Origin: Hydrogenophilales bacterium RIFOXYD1_FULL_62_11
GTDB taxonomy: Bacteria; Pseudomonadota; Gammaproteobacteria; Burkholderiales; Thiobacillaceae
Assembly (NCBI GenBank): GCA_001802655.1
Contig: MGZO01000126.1
Span: 8,398 to 29,333 of the forward strand
Direction of reading: 5' to 3'
DNA: 20,936 nt
The notes under the pieces were generated by a model that was not told the DNA's origin, did no database searches, and saw nothing but the letters and a program-made list of their open reading frames with translations. Position 1 is the first letter of the stretch. The number at the start of each line of letters is the position of its first letter. This document shows positions 1 to 7,785 of this stretch, in pieces. The position numbers were made by a program, and so were the translations under genes.

Positions 1-2
1 GG

Positions 3-59
3 GAACGCGTGGCGGAAAAAACCCGGCAATTGAACCTGAGCAACCCCCATCCGGATTGA
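3..59 (+). CDS. C-terminal end of an upstream gene (partial)
   Basis: A reading frame open from the window edge gives about 18 residues ending in NLSNPHPD, then TGA at 57-59. That stop shares one base with the ATG at 59 of the next gene (TGATG), a typical coupled junction in an operon. The fragment is too short to assign. One other frame, the one continuous with the next gene, is also open to the edge, so the reading is favoured mainly by the stop/start overlap. Confidence 0.35.
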   Translation, partial: ERVAEKTRQLNLSNPHPD

Positions 60-931
60 TGACCATGACTGACACCTCGCTCCCCTGGCCGGTCGCCGTA
101 TTCGCCCACAACGAGGCGCGCAACATCATCGCCTGTCTGGACAGCCTGCAGGCCGCCGCCAGCCATCCGATCGAATGCCACGTGCTGGCCAACGCCTGCA
201 GCGACCGCACCGAGGGCCTGGTGCGCGACTACGCGGCGCGTCACCCGAATGTGCGGCTGCACTCGATCGCGCTGGGCGACAAGGCCAATGCCTGGAATGT
301 ATTCGTGCATGATTTCGCGCCGCGGGGTGCAGCGCATTATTTCTTCATCGACGGTGACGTGCGGGCCACGCCGGGTGCGCTCGACGTGATGGCAGGGGTG
401 CTGACGCAGCATCCGCAGGCAAGCGGTGTGTCGGCCCTGCCCAAAAGCGGGCGCGGGGTGGCGGCGTTTCAGCGCGACATGCTGAAAGACAACGGCGTGG
501 CGGGCAATCTGTACGGCTTGCGCGGAGCGTTTGTCGAACGCATTCGTGAGCAGGCGATCCGTATGCCCATCGGCACCATTGGCGAAGATGCGCTGATGGG
601 GGCGATGCTGAAATGGGATTTGCGCGGCGACACGCGCTGGGATAACAGCAAGGTTGTGGTGGCGCAGAGCGCGGGTTTCACGTTCGATTCAGTATCGCCC
701 TGGCTGCCGCGCGAGTGGAAAAAATACTACCGGCGGCGCGTGCGTTACAGTGTTCGCGGCTACCAGAATAAAATGCTGGGACAGGCAATCCAGCCGGGCG
801 GTTTTGAAGCACTGCCGCCGCAGGTGCGCGACCTGTACCCGTGTTATCCGGACATCCTCAGGCTGCAATGGCGTGGCTTGAATACGCTGTTTGACTGGCT
901 GGCCCTGCGTGAAATCAGGGCAGCACGCTAA
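59..931 (+). CDS. Family 2 (GT-A fold) glycosyltransferase
   Basis: Predicted cytosolic GT2 enzyme that moves a sugar from a nucleotide donor to an acceptor; the sugar cannot be read from sequence. Seen: an N-terminal beta strand and loop with AVFAHNEA near residue 13, a DGD metal/nucleotide motif at about 98-100, and GEDAL near 175-179, which fits the second acidic (ED) motif of GT2 enzymes. The C-terminal third is Arg/Lys/Trp-rich (WKKYYRRRVRY), suggesting peripheral membrane contact. There are 290 residues, a usual GT2 length. Starts are possible at TTG 56, ATG 59 and ATG 65, none with a good Shine-Dalgarno sequence. I chose 59 because the preceding frame stops there. The gene is followed after 38 bases by the TPR gene on the same strand. 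Family is firm, specificity unknown. Confidence 0.85.
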   Translation: MTMTDTSLPWPVAVFAHNEARNIIACLDSLQAAASHPIECHVLANACSDRTEGLVRDYAARHPNVRLHSIALGDKANAWNVFVHDFAPRGAAHYFFIDGDVRATPGALDVMAGVLTQHPQASGVSALPKSGRGVAAFQRDMLKDNGVAGNLYGLRGAFVERIREQAIRMPIGTIGEDALMGAMLKWDLRGDTRWDNSKVVVAQSAGFTFDSVSPWLPREWKKYYRRRVRYSVRGYQNKMLGQAIQPGGFEALPPQVRDLYPCYPDILRLQWRGLNTLFDWLALREIRAAR

Positions 932-969
932 CTGCAAAACCCTTGTGAATCATCGAGGAATATGAACCT

Positions 970-1752
970 ATGACCCTTTCTAAAATAGTTGTTACGACAT
1001 GGCTTGCCTTGTTGCCGGTTGCACCTGCGATGGCTGCGTTCGCGCCTACCCAGGCTGAACTTGCAGCATTGCCCGCTTATTGTGCAGCGCGACTCGGTGG
1101 GTATTCTCAGGCATACACAAGCTGGAATGCATCCATGGGCGGCGACTTTCTTCATATTCATCATTACTGTTTCGCGCTTAACTTCATGAACCGGGCGCGT
1201 GGCATAGCATCCGTCAAGGACAGACAGAGCACGCTTGGCGCGGCCATGACCAATTTCAATTACGTGCTGAAGTACACGCAGCCTGGTTTTTATTTGCGTT
1301 CCGAGATACTGATGAATCGCGGCATCGCCTTGTCGATGCAGCACAAAGACGGCGCAGCAATGGGTGACCTGCTTAAGGCCATCGAAATAGATCCCAAGTT
1401 GCCACGCGCCTATGCGACGCTGGCAGACATGTATGAAAAACAGAAGAACCGCAGCAAGGCACTGGAAACGGTGACTACAGGACTACGCCACAATCCGGAT
1501 ACCAAGAGCCTGCAGCGCCGTTACACCGAGCTGGGTGGCAAGCTGCCTTATCCTGCGCCGGCCCAGGCAGACGCTGAGGCTTCGCCGGCACAGACAAACG
1601 CCACGCCCACACCTGCGGCGACTCATCCGGCGGAGTCTGGCACCGCTACGGCGCCAGGCGCGACTCCCACCACGGCACCTGCAGTTGAACCCCCAGCCGC
1701 ACCCAAAATCGGTTCACCGAAAAATCCGTATTGCCGCTTCTGTCCGGACTAG
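970..1752 (+). CDS. Exported TPR-repeat protein with Pro/Thr/Ala-rich tail
   Basis: Residues 1-22 look like a Sec signal peptide (Lys at 5, hydrophobic core TTWLALLPVAPA, cleavage near AMA-AF), so the mature protein is probably periplasmic or outer-membrane-associated; there is no lipobox Cys. Residues about 108-190 read as two to three TPR-like helical repeats (for example LLKAIEIDPKLPRAYATLAD). Residues about 193-247 are a low-complexity Pro/Ala/Thr linker, and the protein ends in PYCRFCPD, a terminal CxxC. TPR proteins in polysaccharide export systems often serve as assembly scaffolds, but no enzymatic role is visible. ATG 970 has GAGGA at 955-959 upstream; ATG 962 is closer but stops after three codons. 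The stop overlaps that of the convergent gene. Function is unknown. Confidence 0.8.
   Translation: MTLSKIVVTTWLALLPVAPAMAAFAPTQAELAALPAYCAARLGGYSQAYTSWNASMGGDFLHIHHYCFALNFMNRARGIASVKDRQSTLGAAMTNFNYVLKYTQPGFYLRSEILMNRGIALSMQHKDGAAMGDLLKAIEIDPKLPRAYATLADMYEKQKNRSKALETVTTGLRHNPDTKSLQRRYTELGGKLPYPAPAQADAEASPAQTNATPTPAATHPAESGTATAPGATPTTAPAVEPPAAPKIGSPKNPYCRFCPD
1749..1752. other. Convergent genes sharing a CTAG at their stop codons
   Basis: The plus-strand TPR gene stops with TAG at 1750-1752 and the minus-strand fusion stops with TAG at 1751-1749, both inside the palindrome CTAG. There is no intergenic space, so any transcription stop must lie inside the opposing coding sequence. Confidence 0.9.
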
Positions 1753-4700
1753 ACACTATTGCCGCGCTGACCGGATGCTTGCACGAAGGCCTGCAAACTC
1801 GCCCATAAATCAGCTTTCACCTGCGGGTGCTGCTCCGACACATCGTGCTGACAGGCAGGGTCGCTTTCCACGTCAAACAAACGCAGCAAATGGCCGCTTT
1901 CAAGCGGCTGATACACCAGTTTCCAGCGGCCGCGACGGATCATGCGGTCTTTCGCACGCAGGATGGCATCGCAGTATTCCGGCTTGATCGCCAGGGTGCC
2001 GCTGGTGCGGTTGGGTACTTCCAGCAGTTCCAGCAAATCCGGGTAGCGCAGGTGGGTAGCAGGCAGGCCGGGAATGTCGGCGATCCAGATGCCGGTTTCG
2101 TTGAATGCGTCGAGCTCGGGACAGGCGCAATCCGCGCTCAGGCAATCCAGCAGCGATACACCGTCAATGCCAGGTGCAGGTGCTGCGCCGATCAGGTCAA
2201 GCAGGGTGGGGACAAGGTCGATCGAGCGCACGACCTGATCGATCCTGCCACGTGCCGGGCGGCGCGGATCTCGGATCAGCAGCGGGATTCGCGAGCTGAA
2301 ATCGCCCACGGCCGAGTTGCCCTGCCCCCAGGTGTCGTGTTCAAAAAACTCCATGCCGTGGTCGGAATACACCACGACGATCGTGTTGCCGGCCAGCCCG
2401 CAGACGTCGAGATGCGCCAGCATTTTGCCGACTTCATCGTCGAACTCCGCGACGCAGCCGTCGTATAAATCAATGATTTGATCGAGATCGAACTCTTCTT
2501 TGGGCGCACCCTGGCGGCGAATGATTTCGAATGGATCGGTGAGTCGCGCCATGGCGAATTTGGATTCGCCGACATGCGCCGGATCAGAAAAGCGTCCGTA
2601 CCACGGCCATTCCGAAGCAAATGGCGGGTGGGTGGTGGAGTAGAAGAGATTGAGATAAAACGGCTGGGCGTCTTCTGCCAGACGTGACACCAGGCGTCGC
2701 GCGCGCTTGCCCAGCGGTTGCGTCAGCGGCACCCCGCCCAGGTAATACAGTTCGGGCAACAACAGGCGTCCCAGCCGGTTGTGGGTGAACAGGGAAACAA
2801 ACAGGCGCAGATCCTTGGGGCCCTGGCGGATCAGATACTTCAGGTTCCACTGGTCTTCCGGCAGGTCGGTGTAGTCGAAGCCGAACGAATATTTGCCGAG
2901 GTCTGCGCCGCACCAGTCCGAAATGGCGGCGGTGCGATAACCCGACTTTTTCAGCATGGTGGGCAGCGCATCGAGTTTCAGCCGGGTGTTGTCGTCATCG
3001 GCGAAGTTGTCGCGGATGCCATGGGTGTGTGGCCAGGTGCCGGTCAGCATCGAAATGAGGCTGGGCGCGGTGCGTGCGCAGGGCACATAACAATTGCTGA
3101 ACAGTGCGCCGGTAGCGGCAAGTTGGTCGATGTTTGGGGTCAGCGCCCGATGATAACCAAGCGCGCCGAGACGGTCTGCACGCAGCGTGTCGGAACCGAT
3201 CATCAGGATATTCGGGGGGGTGTCTGTCGCACGCGCGGCGTGCGTGCGCGGGGGGCGCGCGTCCGGCTGCCAGCCTGACCAGACGACCGTGCCGGCGACA
3301 AACAGCGTGGCCGACCATAGCGCCATCAGGTCGCCGAATCGGTTGGCCTGCGCCAGTTCCCAGCTGGCCAGTACGAGCAGCAGCCCTACCGCGCTGAGGG
3401 TCAGCGATTGCAAGGCAGCAATTCGCCGGGGTGTCATCACGTGCCACAAACCATACAGGCGGCTGGCGCGATAGTGCATCGAAGCCATCAGCAAACCGGG
3501 GTTGAAACGCAGCTTGCGGACGAATTGCAGACCGAATCCGCCGAGGACGCCGAGCAGTGCGGCGATGACGGCAAGCCCCATTACCCAGGGCGTGCCGGTC
3601 GCGGTGGCTAGCATGAAGTAGATCAGTACTCCGGTACCGCCGGTGAAGAGCATGAGCGCAAACGCCCAGACCGTAAGTTGCGCCAGGGCATACAGGGTAT
3701 AGCGTCGATAGTGTGTGAGCACTTCTTCGCGGATGCGGGGTCCCGTCTGGGAAAAATCGAGCAGTGATTTGGCCAGCAGTGCGGCCGCGCCCACGCCCGC
3801 CACACCCAGCGCCGGCAGCACCCCTGCCCAGCGTCCTTCGCCTGCGGCAAACCAGGCGATCAGGCCGCACGCGGTGGTCAGGATGCCCAGCATTTCGACC
3901 TGGAGCATGCCGCGGTCGGGGGGAGGGCGCAGTCTTGATTCACCGGTCGGCGCACGCAGGGTTTCGACGGCCCCTGCCAACTCTCCGAGGCTGGCAGCCA
4001 GCCTCACCATGTAGAAAAACCGGCGGTCTGCATTGCGCGTGAATGCGGCACTGCCCAGATGGCCTATCACTTTGCGAAACATGTACAGGCGCGGGCGGTG
4101 GCCGTCGCGACGGATCAGGAAATGGGCGCGCGAACGCACGAAACTCTTGCGCAGGGTGTAGGGTGTGCTCATGCGCTCGGCGTCGATCGCGTGCAGCTGA
4201 CGCACACTGGGCAGATAACGGATGGCGTAGCCTTTGTCGGTTGCACGCGTCAGAAAGTCATGATCTTCGCCCCCCGCCAGATTGTGCCCGGTCGGACCCA
4301 ATTCAACCGAGAACACCCCGACCTCATCGAACACCGATCTCCGCACGACGATGTTGCCGCCGCTGGGGTAACGGTCCTGCGGCGTGATGACGAGCGATTC
4401 ACCACCCAGGTCGAACTCGGGGAATGGCCGGATCGGAATGGCATAGTCGCCTTGCGTATGAACCCATGACGGCTCGCTGCCGTCCCAGGCGGGCCAGATG
4501 CGCCCGCAGTACATTGCCTCGTCAGGATAGGCATCCATGCCGGCGAGCAGGTGGCTGATAAACCCCGCTTCAACGGTCTGATCGTCATCGATGAAGCACA
4601 GCGCATCTTGTGTCGCGTGCGCGATGGCGGCATTCAGTGCATACGATTTTCCGGCTTGCGCTTCCTCGATCCAGCTTAGCGTCAGGTTGTTACGTGGCTG

Positions 4701-4889
4701 GGCAAAACTGAATTCAGTCAGCCGCGCCAGCGTGTCGTCGTTGCAGTTGTTGACCACGACGAGCACGTCGACGTTTTCTTCGCCGTTATGGCCGCAGGCG
4801 TAGATTGACCGTAGCGTCTGGATGAGGGAGGTGCTGCGATTGTAGGTACAGACAACGATAGCGAGGCGATTACGGGTGGGCATTGGCAC
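1749..4889 (-). CDS. GT2 glycosyltransferase fused to a membrane alkaline-phosphatase/sulfatase-superfamily domain
   Basis: A 1046-residue fusion. Residues 1-300: GT2 domain (VVCTYNRST near 12-20, DDD at 101-103, GGEDHD at 206-211). Residues about 330-540: hydrophobic, roughly six membrane segments with Arg-rich loops. Residues 558 to the end: AlkP/sulfatase fold, with SDTLRADR (566-573) and YSDHG (841-845) as metal-site motifs. The nucleophile region is TAPSLISMLTG from 607. Aligned on the LTG end, Thr607 occupies the formylglycine Cys position and the motif Arg is Leu611, so this is not a canonical CxPxR sulfatase. Thr nucleophiles are known in phosphoethanolamine and phosphoglycerol transferases, so transfer of a phospho-substituent to the glycan is the preferred inference. 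GTG 4889 has AGGA seven bases upstream; ATG 4883 is the alternative. It is the last gene of the minus-strand run. Confidence 0.88.
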   Translation of the reverse strand: MPMPTRNRLAIVVCTYNRSTSLIQTLRSIYACGHNGEENVDVLVVVNNCNDDTLARLTEFSFAQPRNNLTLSWIEEAQAGKSYALNAAIAHATQDALCFIDDDQTVEAGFISHLLAGMDAYPDEAMYCGRIWPAWDGSEPSWVHTQGDYAIPIRPFPEFDLGGESLVITPQDRYPSGGNIVVRRSVFDEVGVFSVELGPTGHNLAGGEDHDFLTRATDKGYAIRYLPSVRQLHAIDAERMSTPYTLRKSFVRSRAHFLIRRDGHRPRLYMFRKVIGHLGSAAFTRNADRRFFYMVRLAASLGELAGAVETLRAPTGESRLRPPPDRGMLQVEMLGILTTACGLIAWFAAGEGRWAGVLPALGVAGVGAAALLAKSLLDFSQTGPRIREEVLTHYRRYTLYALAQLTVWAFALMLFTGGTGVLIYFMLATATGTPWVMGLAVIAALLGVLGGFGLQFVRKLRFNPGLLMASMHYRASRLYGLWHVMTPRRIAALQSLTLSAVGLLLVLASWELAQANRFGDLMALWSATLFVAGTVVWSGWQPDARPPRTHAARATDTPPNILMIGSDTLRADRLGALGYHRALTPNIDQLAATGALFSNCYVPCARTAPSLISMLTGTWPHTHGIRDNFADDDNTRLKLDALPTMLKKSGYRTAAISDWCGADLGKYSFGFDYTDLPEDQWNLKYLIRQGPKDLRLFVSLFTHNRLGRLLLPELYYLGGVPLTQPLGKRARRLVSRLAEDAQPFYLNLFYSTTHPPFASEWPWYGRFSDPAHVGESKFAMARLTDPFEIIRRQGAPKEEFDLDQIIDLYDGCVAEFDDEVGKMLAHLDVCGLAGNTIVVVYSDHGMEFFEHDTWGQGNSAVGDFSSRIPLLIRDPRRPARGRIDQVVRSIDLVPTLLDLIGAAPAPGIDGVSLLDCLSADCACPELDAFNETGIWIADIPGLPATHLRYPDLLELLEVPNRTSGTLAIKPEYCDAILRAKDRMIRRGRWKLVYQPLESGHLLRLFDVESDPACQHDVSEQHPQVKADLWASLQAFVQASGQRGNSV

Positions 4890-4892
4890 AGC

Positions 4893-5819
4893 TTATTCCT
4901 GGAGGCGTCCGTGCTTGCGCAGCACCGCCAGCCATTCCTTGATATGTTCGCCTTCGGTGCGCATGTCCCATTTGAAGCCGGTGCGTGTGAACGGATAAAT
5001 CCCGTGCTCCACCGCCCAGATCAGGTCGTCCAGATAACGTACATAGTTCTCGTCGTGGCGCCAGGGATGGATCGCCCAGTGGTTATGCCCGTTCATTGAC
5101 CAGCGCTGATAGCCTTTGTGGGTAAACGTATGGCTCAGACTGTTTTCCAGCGGCTCGCCTGGCTTGGCCTGCTGAAGCGGCAGGCAGGCGTGGAAACGCG
5201 CAACGTCCATCAAAAAGTAGCGGGTGGAGGTGAAGCTGGCGTGGTGCCAATCCATTTTTGGCTTGGACTCGAACGAGTGCCCCGTCACTTTTTCCAGCCA
5301 GTTGCGCGCTTGCGGAGGGCCTCCCTGCGGTGTGGCCACAATGACGTTCTTTTCACGTTGCAGCAGGTCGAGACCGTCGTATAACCAGGAACGATCGCCT
5401 TGCCGGTAGAACAGCATGTCGGAGTCGACATGGAACAGATAGTCGCCGGCGCAGGCATCCATCGCGTACAGATATTGATAAATAGGCGCCCCTGAAAAGT
5501 CCTTGAGATCGATCTGCTCATCGCCGAAGTATTTCATCAGGATGCGGTGCTGCTCGGCTTCAGTCCAGGGCACCACGTCGACGCGGTCGATGAGCTTGTC
5601 GGCCAGCAGACGCTGCAGGATCTGCTCCACTTCGTTTTGCGAACCCTGGATGCGTTCTGCGTACTTGCCTTCCTGCCGACCCGGATCGTAGGTGGCGATG
5701 CGCTCGGCAAAGGGGAAATTTAGCTGGCGCATCATGTGCCGCAGCGTCTGCTCCAGATAGGGCGCATCCGAGTTGCAAACGTTGACGGTGAAGCTAACGC
5801 GAGGGGTGATCTGAGCCAT
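4893..5819 (-). CDS. Putative GT-A-type glycosyltransferase
   Basis: A 308-residue soluble protein without signal peptide or membrane segment. The start (RVSFTVNVCNSDAPYLEQTL) resembles the first strand-loop-helix of GT-A enzymes. The segment DYLFHVDSDM near 126-135 gives a DxD-type motif at D132/D134 after a hydrophobic strand, as expected for metal and nucleotide-sugar binding. Between them lies a longer than usual insert with charged helices. The C-terminal half has several Trp/His clusters (MDWHHASF, NHWAIHPW). ATG 5819 is followed directly by a plausible N-terminus; the Shine-Dalgarno is weak. The fusion gene begins just after this stop, so the two are probably co-translated. I do not recognise a named subfamily; glycosyltransferase is inferred from motif and context. 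Confidence 0.75.
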   Translation of the reverse strand: MAQITPRVSFTVNVCNSDAPYLEQTLRHMMRQLNFPFAERIATYDPGRQEGKYAERIQGSQNEVEQILQRLLADKLIDRVDVVPWTEAEQHRILMKYFGDEQIDLKDFSGAPIYQYLYAMDACAGDYLFHVDSDMLFYRQGDRSWLYDGLDLLQREKNVIVATPQGGPPQARNWLEKVTGHSFESKPKMDWHHASFTSTRYFLMDVARFHACLPLQQAKPGEPLENSLSHTFTHKGYQRWSMNGHNHWAIHPWRHDENYVRYLDDLIWAVEHGIYPFTRTGFKWDMRTEGEHIKEWLAVLRKHGRLQE

Positions 5820-5850
5820 TCTTGATTTACTTTGGTCGCTGTTACGAGGG

Positions 5851-6843
5851 CTATGGCTTATGACTTCTGGTCTGACGTACTAATGTTTTTTTGAGATGGC
5901 GAAGCAGATTTCTTGCTCGATCAGGCAGTGAGCAGTAAGCCAGTTTGACGAGCGAATCCGCATCATCTGGCTTGAGTTTAAGCGCTTTCAAAAAATACTG
6001 CCGTGCGGTTTTGTGATCCTGCAGGTTATAGAAATAATGATTTGCTGCACCACGATTCATACCGTGCATGCGCTGCACATATGCTGCGCGATTGACGTGT
6101 TTGGCCGCTTCAGGATCGGCGGACAGAAAGGTATCCAGCGCCTTGAGACGTATCAGCAACATGGCATAACCCTGTTTCGACTGCTGCGTTGCGTGTATGC
6201 GCCAAAAGCCGGTAATGGTCTGCAGATGGCCCACCGGATAGCGCCGGGCAATGCGCAACCAGAGCTCGTAGTCATCCACGCCGGGCAGGTCGGGATTGAA
6301 CCAGCCGACTTCGTCCAGCACTTTTTTCGGGATGATCGAGGTTAATGGCTGTATGTCATTGCTAATGAAAATCTCTTCAAACACGTTGCCCACAAGGGTC
6401 TCTGCCGAGCTATTGCCAAATGAAGCTTCGTCCAGAGAACGGTACTCCGGCAACAGCGCTCCTTCAGAGTCGATGCGGGCATAGCGCGTATGCAGCAAAC
6501 CTGCTTCTGGATGCCGCAGCAAGGCATCCACCTGCAATGAGAGCTTGTTGGGCAACCAGAGATCGTCCTGGTCATGAAAGCTAATGAAGGTCCCCGTGGC
6601 ATGCTTGAGTGCGACGTTGCGGCTGGCCGCTACGCCTGAGTTCGCGGGGTTCGAGAGAAAGGTAATGCGCGGGTCAGGCAGATAGCCATGAATGATTTCG
6701 GCAGAGTGGTCGGTGGAACAGTCATTTACCAGTATCAGCTGAATCGCAGGATAGGTCTGTGCCAGGGCGCTTTCAATGGCGCTGGCGAGATATTTCGAGC
6801 CGTTATAGACCGGCATGATGATGCTGACGGTGGGATGTGTCAT
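5851..6843 (-). CDS. Family 2 glycosyltransferase with C-terminal TPR-like extension
   Basis: A 330-residue GT2 enzyme. Motifs: VSIIMPVYNGS (6-16), VNDCSTD (39-45), and DQDDLW (91-96) as the metal-binding DxD; DDYELW near 213 is the second acidic motif typical of this group. After the catalytic domain, residues about 270-310 contain a TPR-like helix pair (ARQYFLKALKLKPDDADS), and the very C-terminus is basic (RHLKKTLVRQTRSHKP). The frame extends further upstream, but ATG 6843 is preferred: it starts at the conserved first strand, has GGAA six bases upstream, and lies ten bases past the previous stop. This implies co-translation with its neighbours. Donor and acceptor are unknown. Confidence 0.87.
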   Translation of the reverse strand: MTHPTVSIIMPVYNGSKYLASAIESALAQTYPAIQLILVNDCSTDHSAEIIHGYLPDPRITFLSNPANSGVAASRNVALKHATGTFISFHDQDDLWLPNKLSLQVDALLRHPEAGLLHTRYARIDSEGALLPEYRSLDEASFGNSSAETLVGNVFEEIFISNDIQPLTSIIPKKVLDEVGWFNPDLPGVDDYELWLRIARRYPVGHLQTITGFWRIHATQQSKQGYAMLLIRLKALDTFLSADPEAAKHVNRAAYVQRMHGMNRGAANHYFYNLQDHKTARQYFLKALKLKPDDADSLVKLAYCSLPDRARNLLRHLKKTLVRQTRSHKP

Positions 6844-6853
6844 GTCTGTTCCA

Positions 6854-7780
6854 TCAATTACGCTGTCGTTTTGAGTAACCTGCCAGCCGTCCCCAAGCGT
6901 GGGCAGCATTCATTACCTGTCTGATCTGTCCAGAGTTGCGGGTTAGAAGTAAACCCAGCGACTTCAGGCTGTGGGTTGCAAGCTGGCCCACTAAAAACGG
7001 CGGGATCCCTAGAATCGTATTCGGGTAATCCGGTAGCTGAAACTGGCCTTGGCGCAGACCGGCGCGGTAATGCAACTTGATGAAATAACGGCGTCTGAGC
7101 CGCCATGACTCGACCGCATGCAGGACGGCCATGTCGGGACGGTAACGGATGCGGATGCCACGATCGAGCAGGGTCTTCAACATCACGGCATCCTCGCCCC
7201 CGCCAATGTTGGTGCCCTCCCGGTTGTAGCGGGCGTCGAAACGCAGGGGCGAGTCGTTGCGGAACAGTTGCATGTCGTAAGCGATATTGGCTGTCCAGAT
7301 GGGTGTGTCCGGAGACTGGATCCAGAAACGATCTGGCCCGTGATCGACGGCTGCCAGAAAACCAAGCAGTTCATCCCCGAGCCAGTTCGGGCGCCTGATG
7401 GTGGAGAAGTCCATGGCGACCTGCCCTCCCGCACATTGCGCGCCTTCGTTGGCAATGGCGTCGTAGGCGGCTTCCAGGAATCCGGGCTGTGGTAACTCGT
7501 CATCGTCGATAAACACCAGGATGTCGTGGTCGAGCGATTCTGCCAGTGCCCGGTTGCGAGCGGGCACGATCCCGGGTGCGGCTTCGGTGACAACGCGCAA
7601 AGGTGCGCCAGACTGGTTTTGCAGTCGGGCCAGCACGTCTAGCGTGTCGTCTGGACTGTTGTTGTTGACTGCAAGAATCTCGAATGGAACAGGACAGCTT
7701 TGCCCACGCAGTGCGGCAACCAGGGTAGCCAGCCGGTCGGCGCGTTTGAATGTGCAAAAGGCGACAATGAGGGTGGGCAT
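6854..7780 (-). CDS. Family 2 glycosyltransferase
   Basis: A 308-residue GT2 enzyme. Residues 1-12 (MPTLIVAFCTFK) form the first strand and loop. FEILAVNNNSPDD (33-45), IDDDE (91-95) and GGGEDAVM (193-200) are the expected nucleotide, metal and catalytic acidic motifs. GGGED plus the following RIRYRPDMAVLHAV segment is also seen in the GT2 part of the fusion protein at the end of the run, suggesting the two belong to the same GT2 branch. The frame is open for 61 more codons upstream, but that would overlap the preceding gene and lacks GT motifs. ATG 7780, five bases after the previous stop, is the better start. Substrates cannot be inferred. Confidence 0.87.
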   Translation of the reverse strand: MPTLIVAFCTFKRADRLATLVAALRGQSCPVPFEILAVNNNSPDDTLDVLARLQNQSGAPLRVVTEAAPGIVPARNRALAESLDHDILVFIDDDELPQPGFLEAAYDAIANEGAQCAGGQVAMDFSTIRRPNWLGDELLGFLAAVDHGPDRFWIQSPDTPIWTANIAYDMQLFRNDSPLRFDARYNREGTNIGGGEDAVMLKTLLDRGIRIRYRPDMAVLHAVESWRLRRRYFIKLHYRAGLRQGQFQLPDYPNTILGIPPFLVGQLATHSLKSLGLLLTRNSGQIRQVMNAAHAWGRLAGYSKRQRN

Positions 7781-7785
7781 GGCGG

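Noticed and set aside
2960..3215. Sulfatase CxPxR signature in the AlkP domain
   Set aside because: Cys604 lacks Pro at +2 and Arg at +4. The aligned position is Thr607, so a formylglycine sulfatase call is not supported.
2718..3278. Plus-strand frame of 186 codons
   Set aside because: It lies antisense within the AlkP part of the fusion gene and shows no domain.
2995..3870. Minus-strand frame of 291 codons
   Set aside because: It is an alternative frame inside the fusion gene, Arg/Pro-rich in the manner of a frame-shifted shadow.
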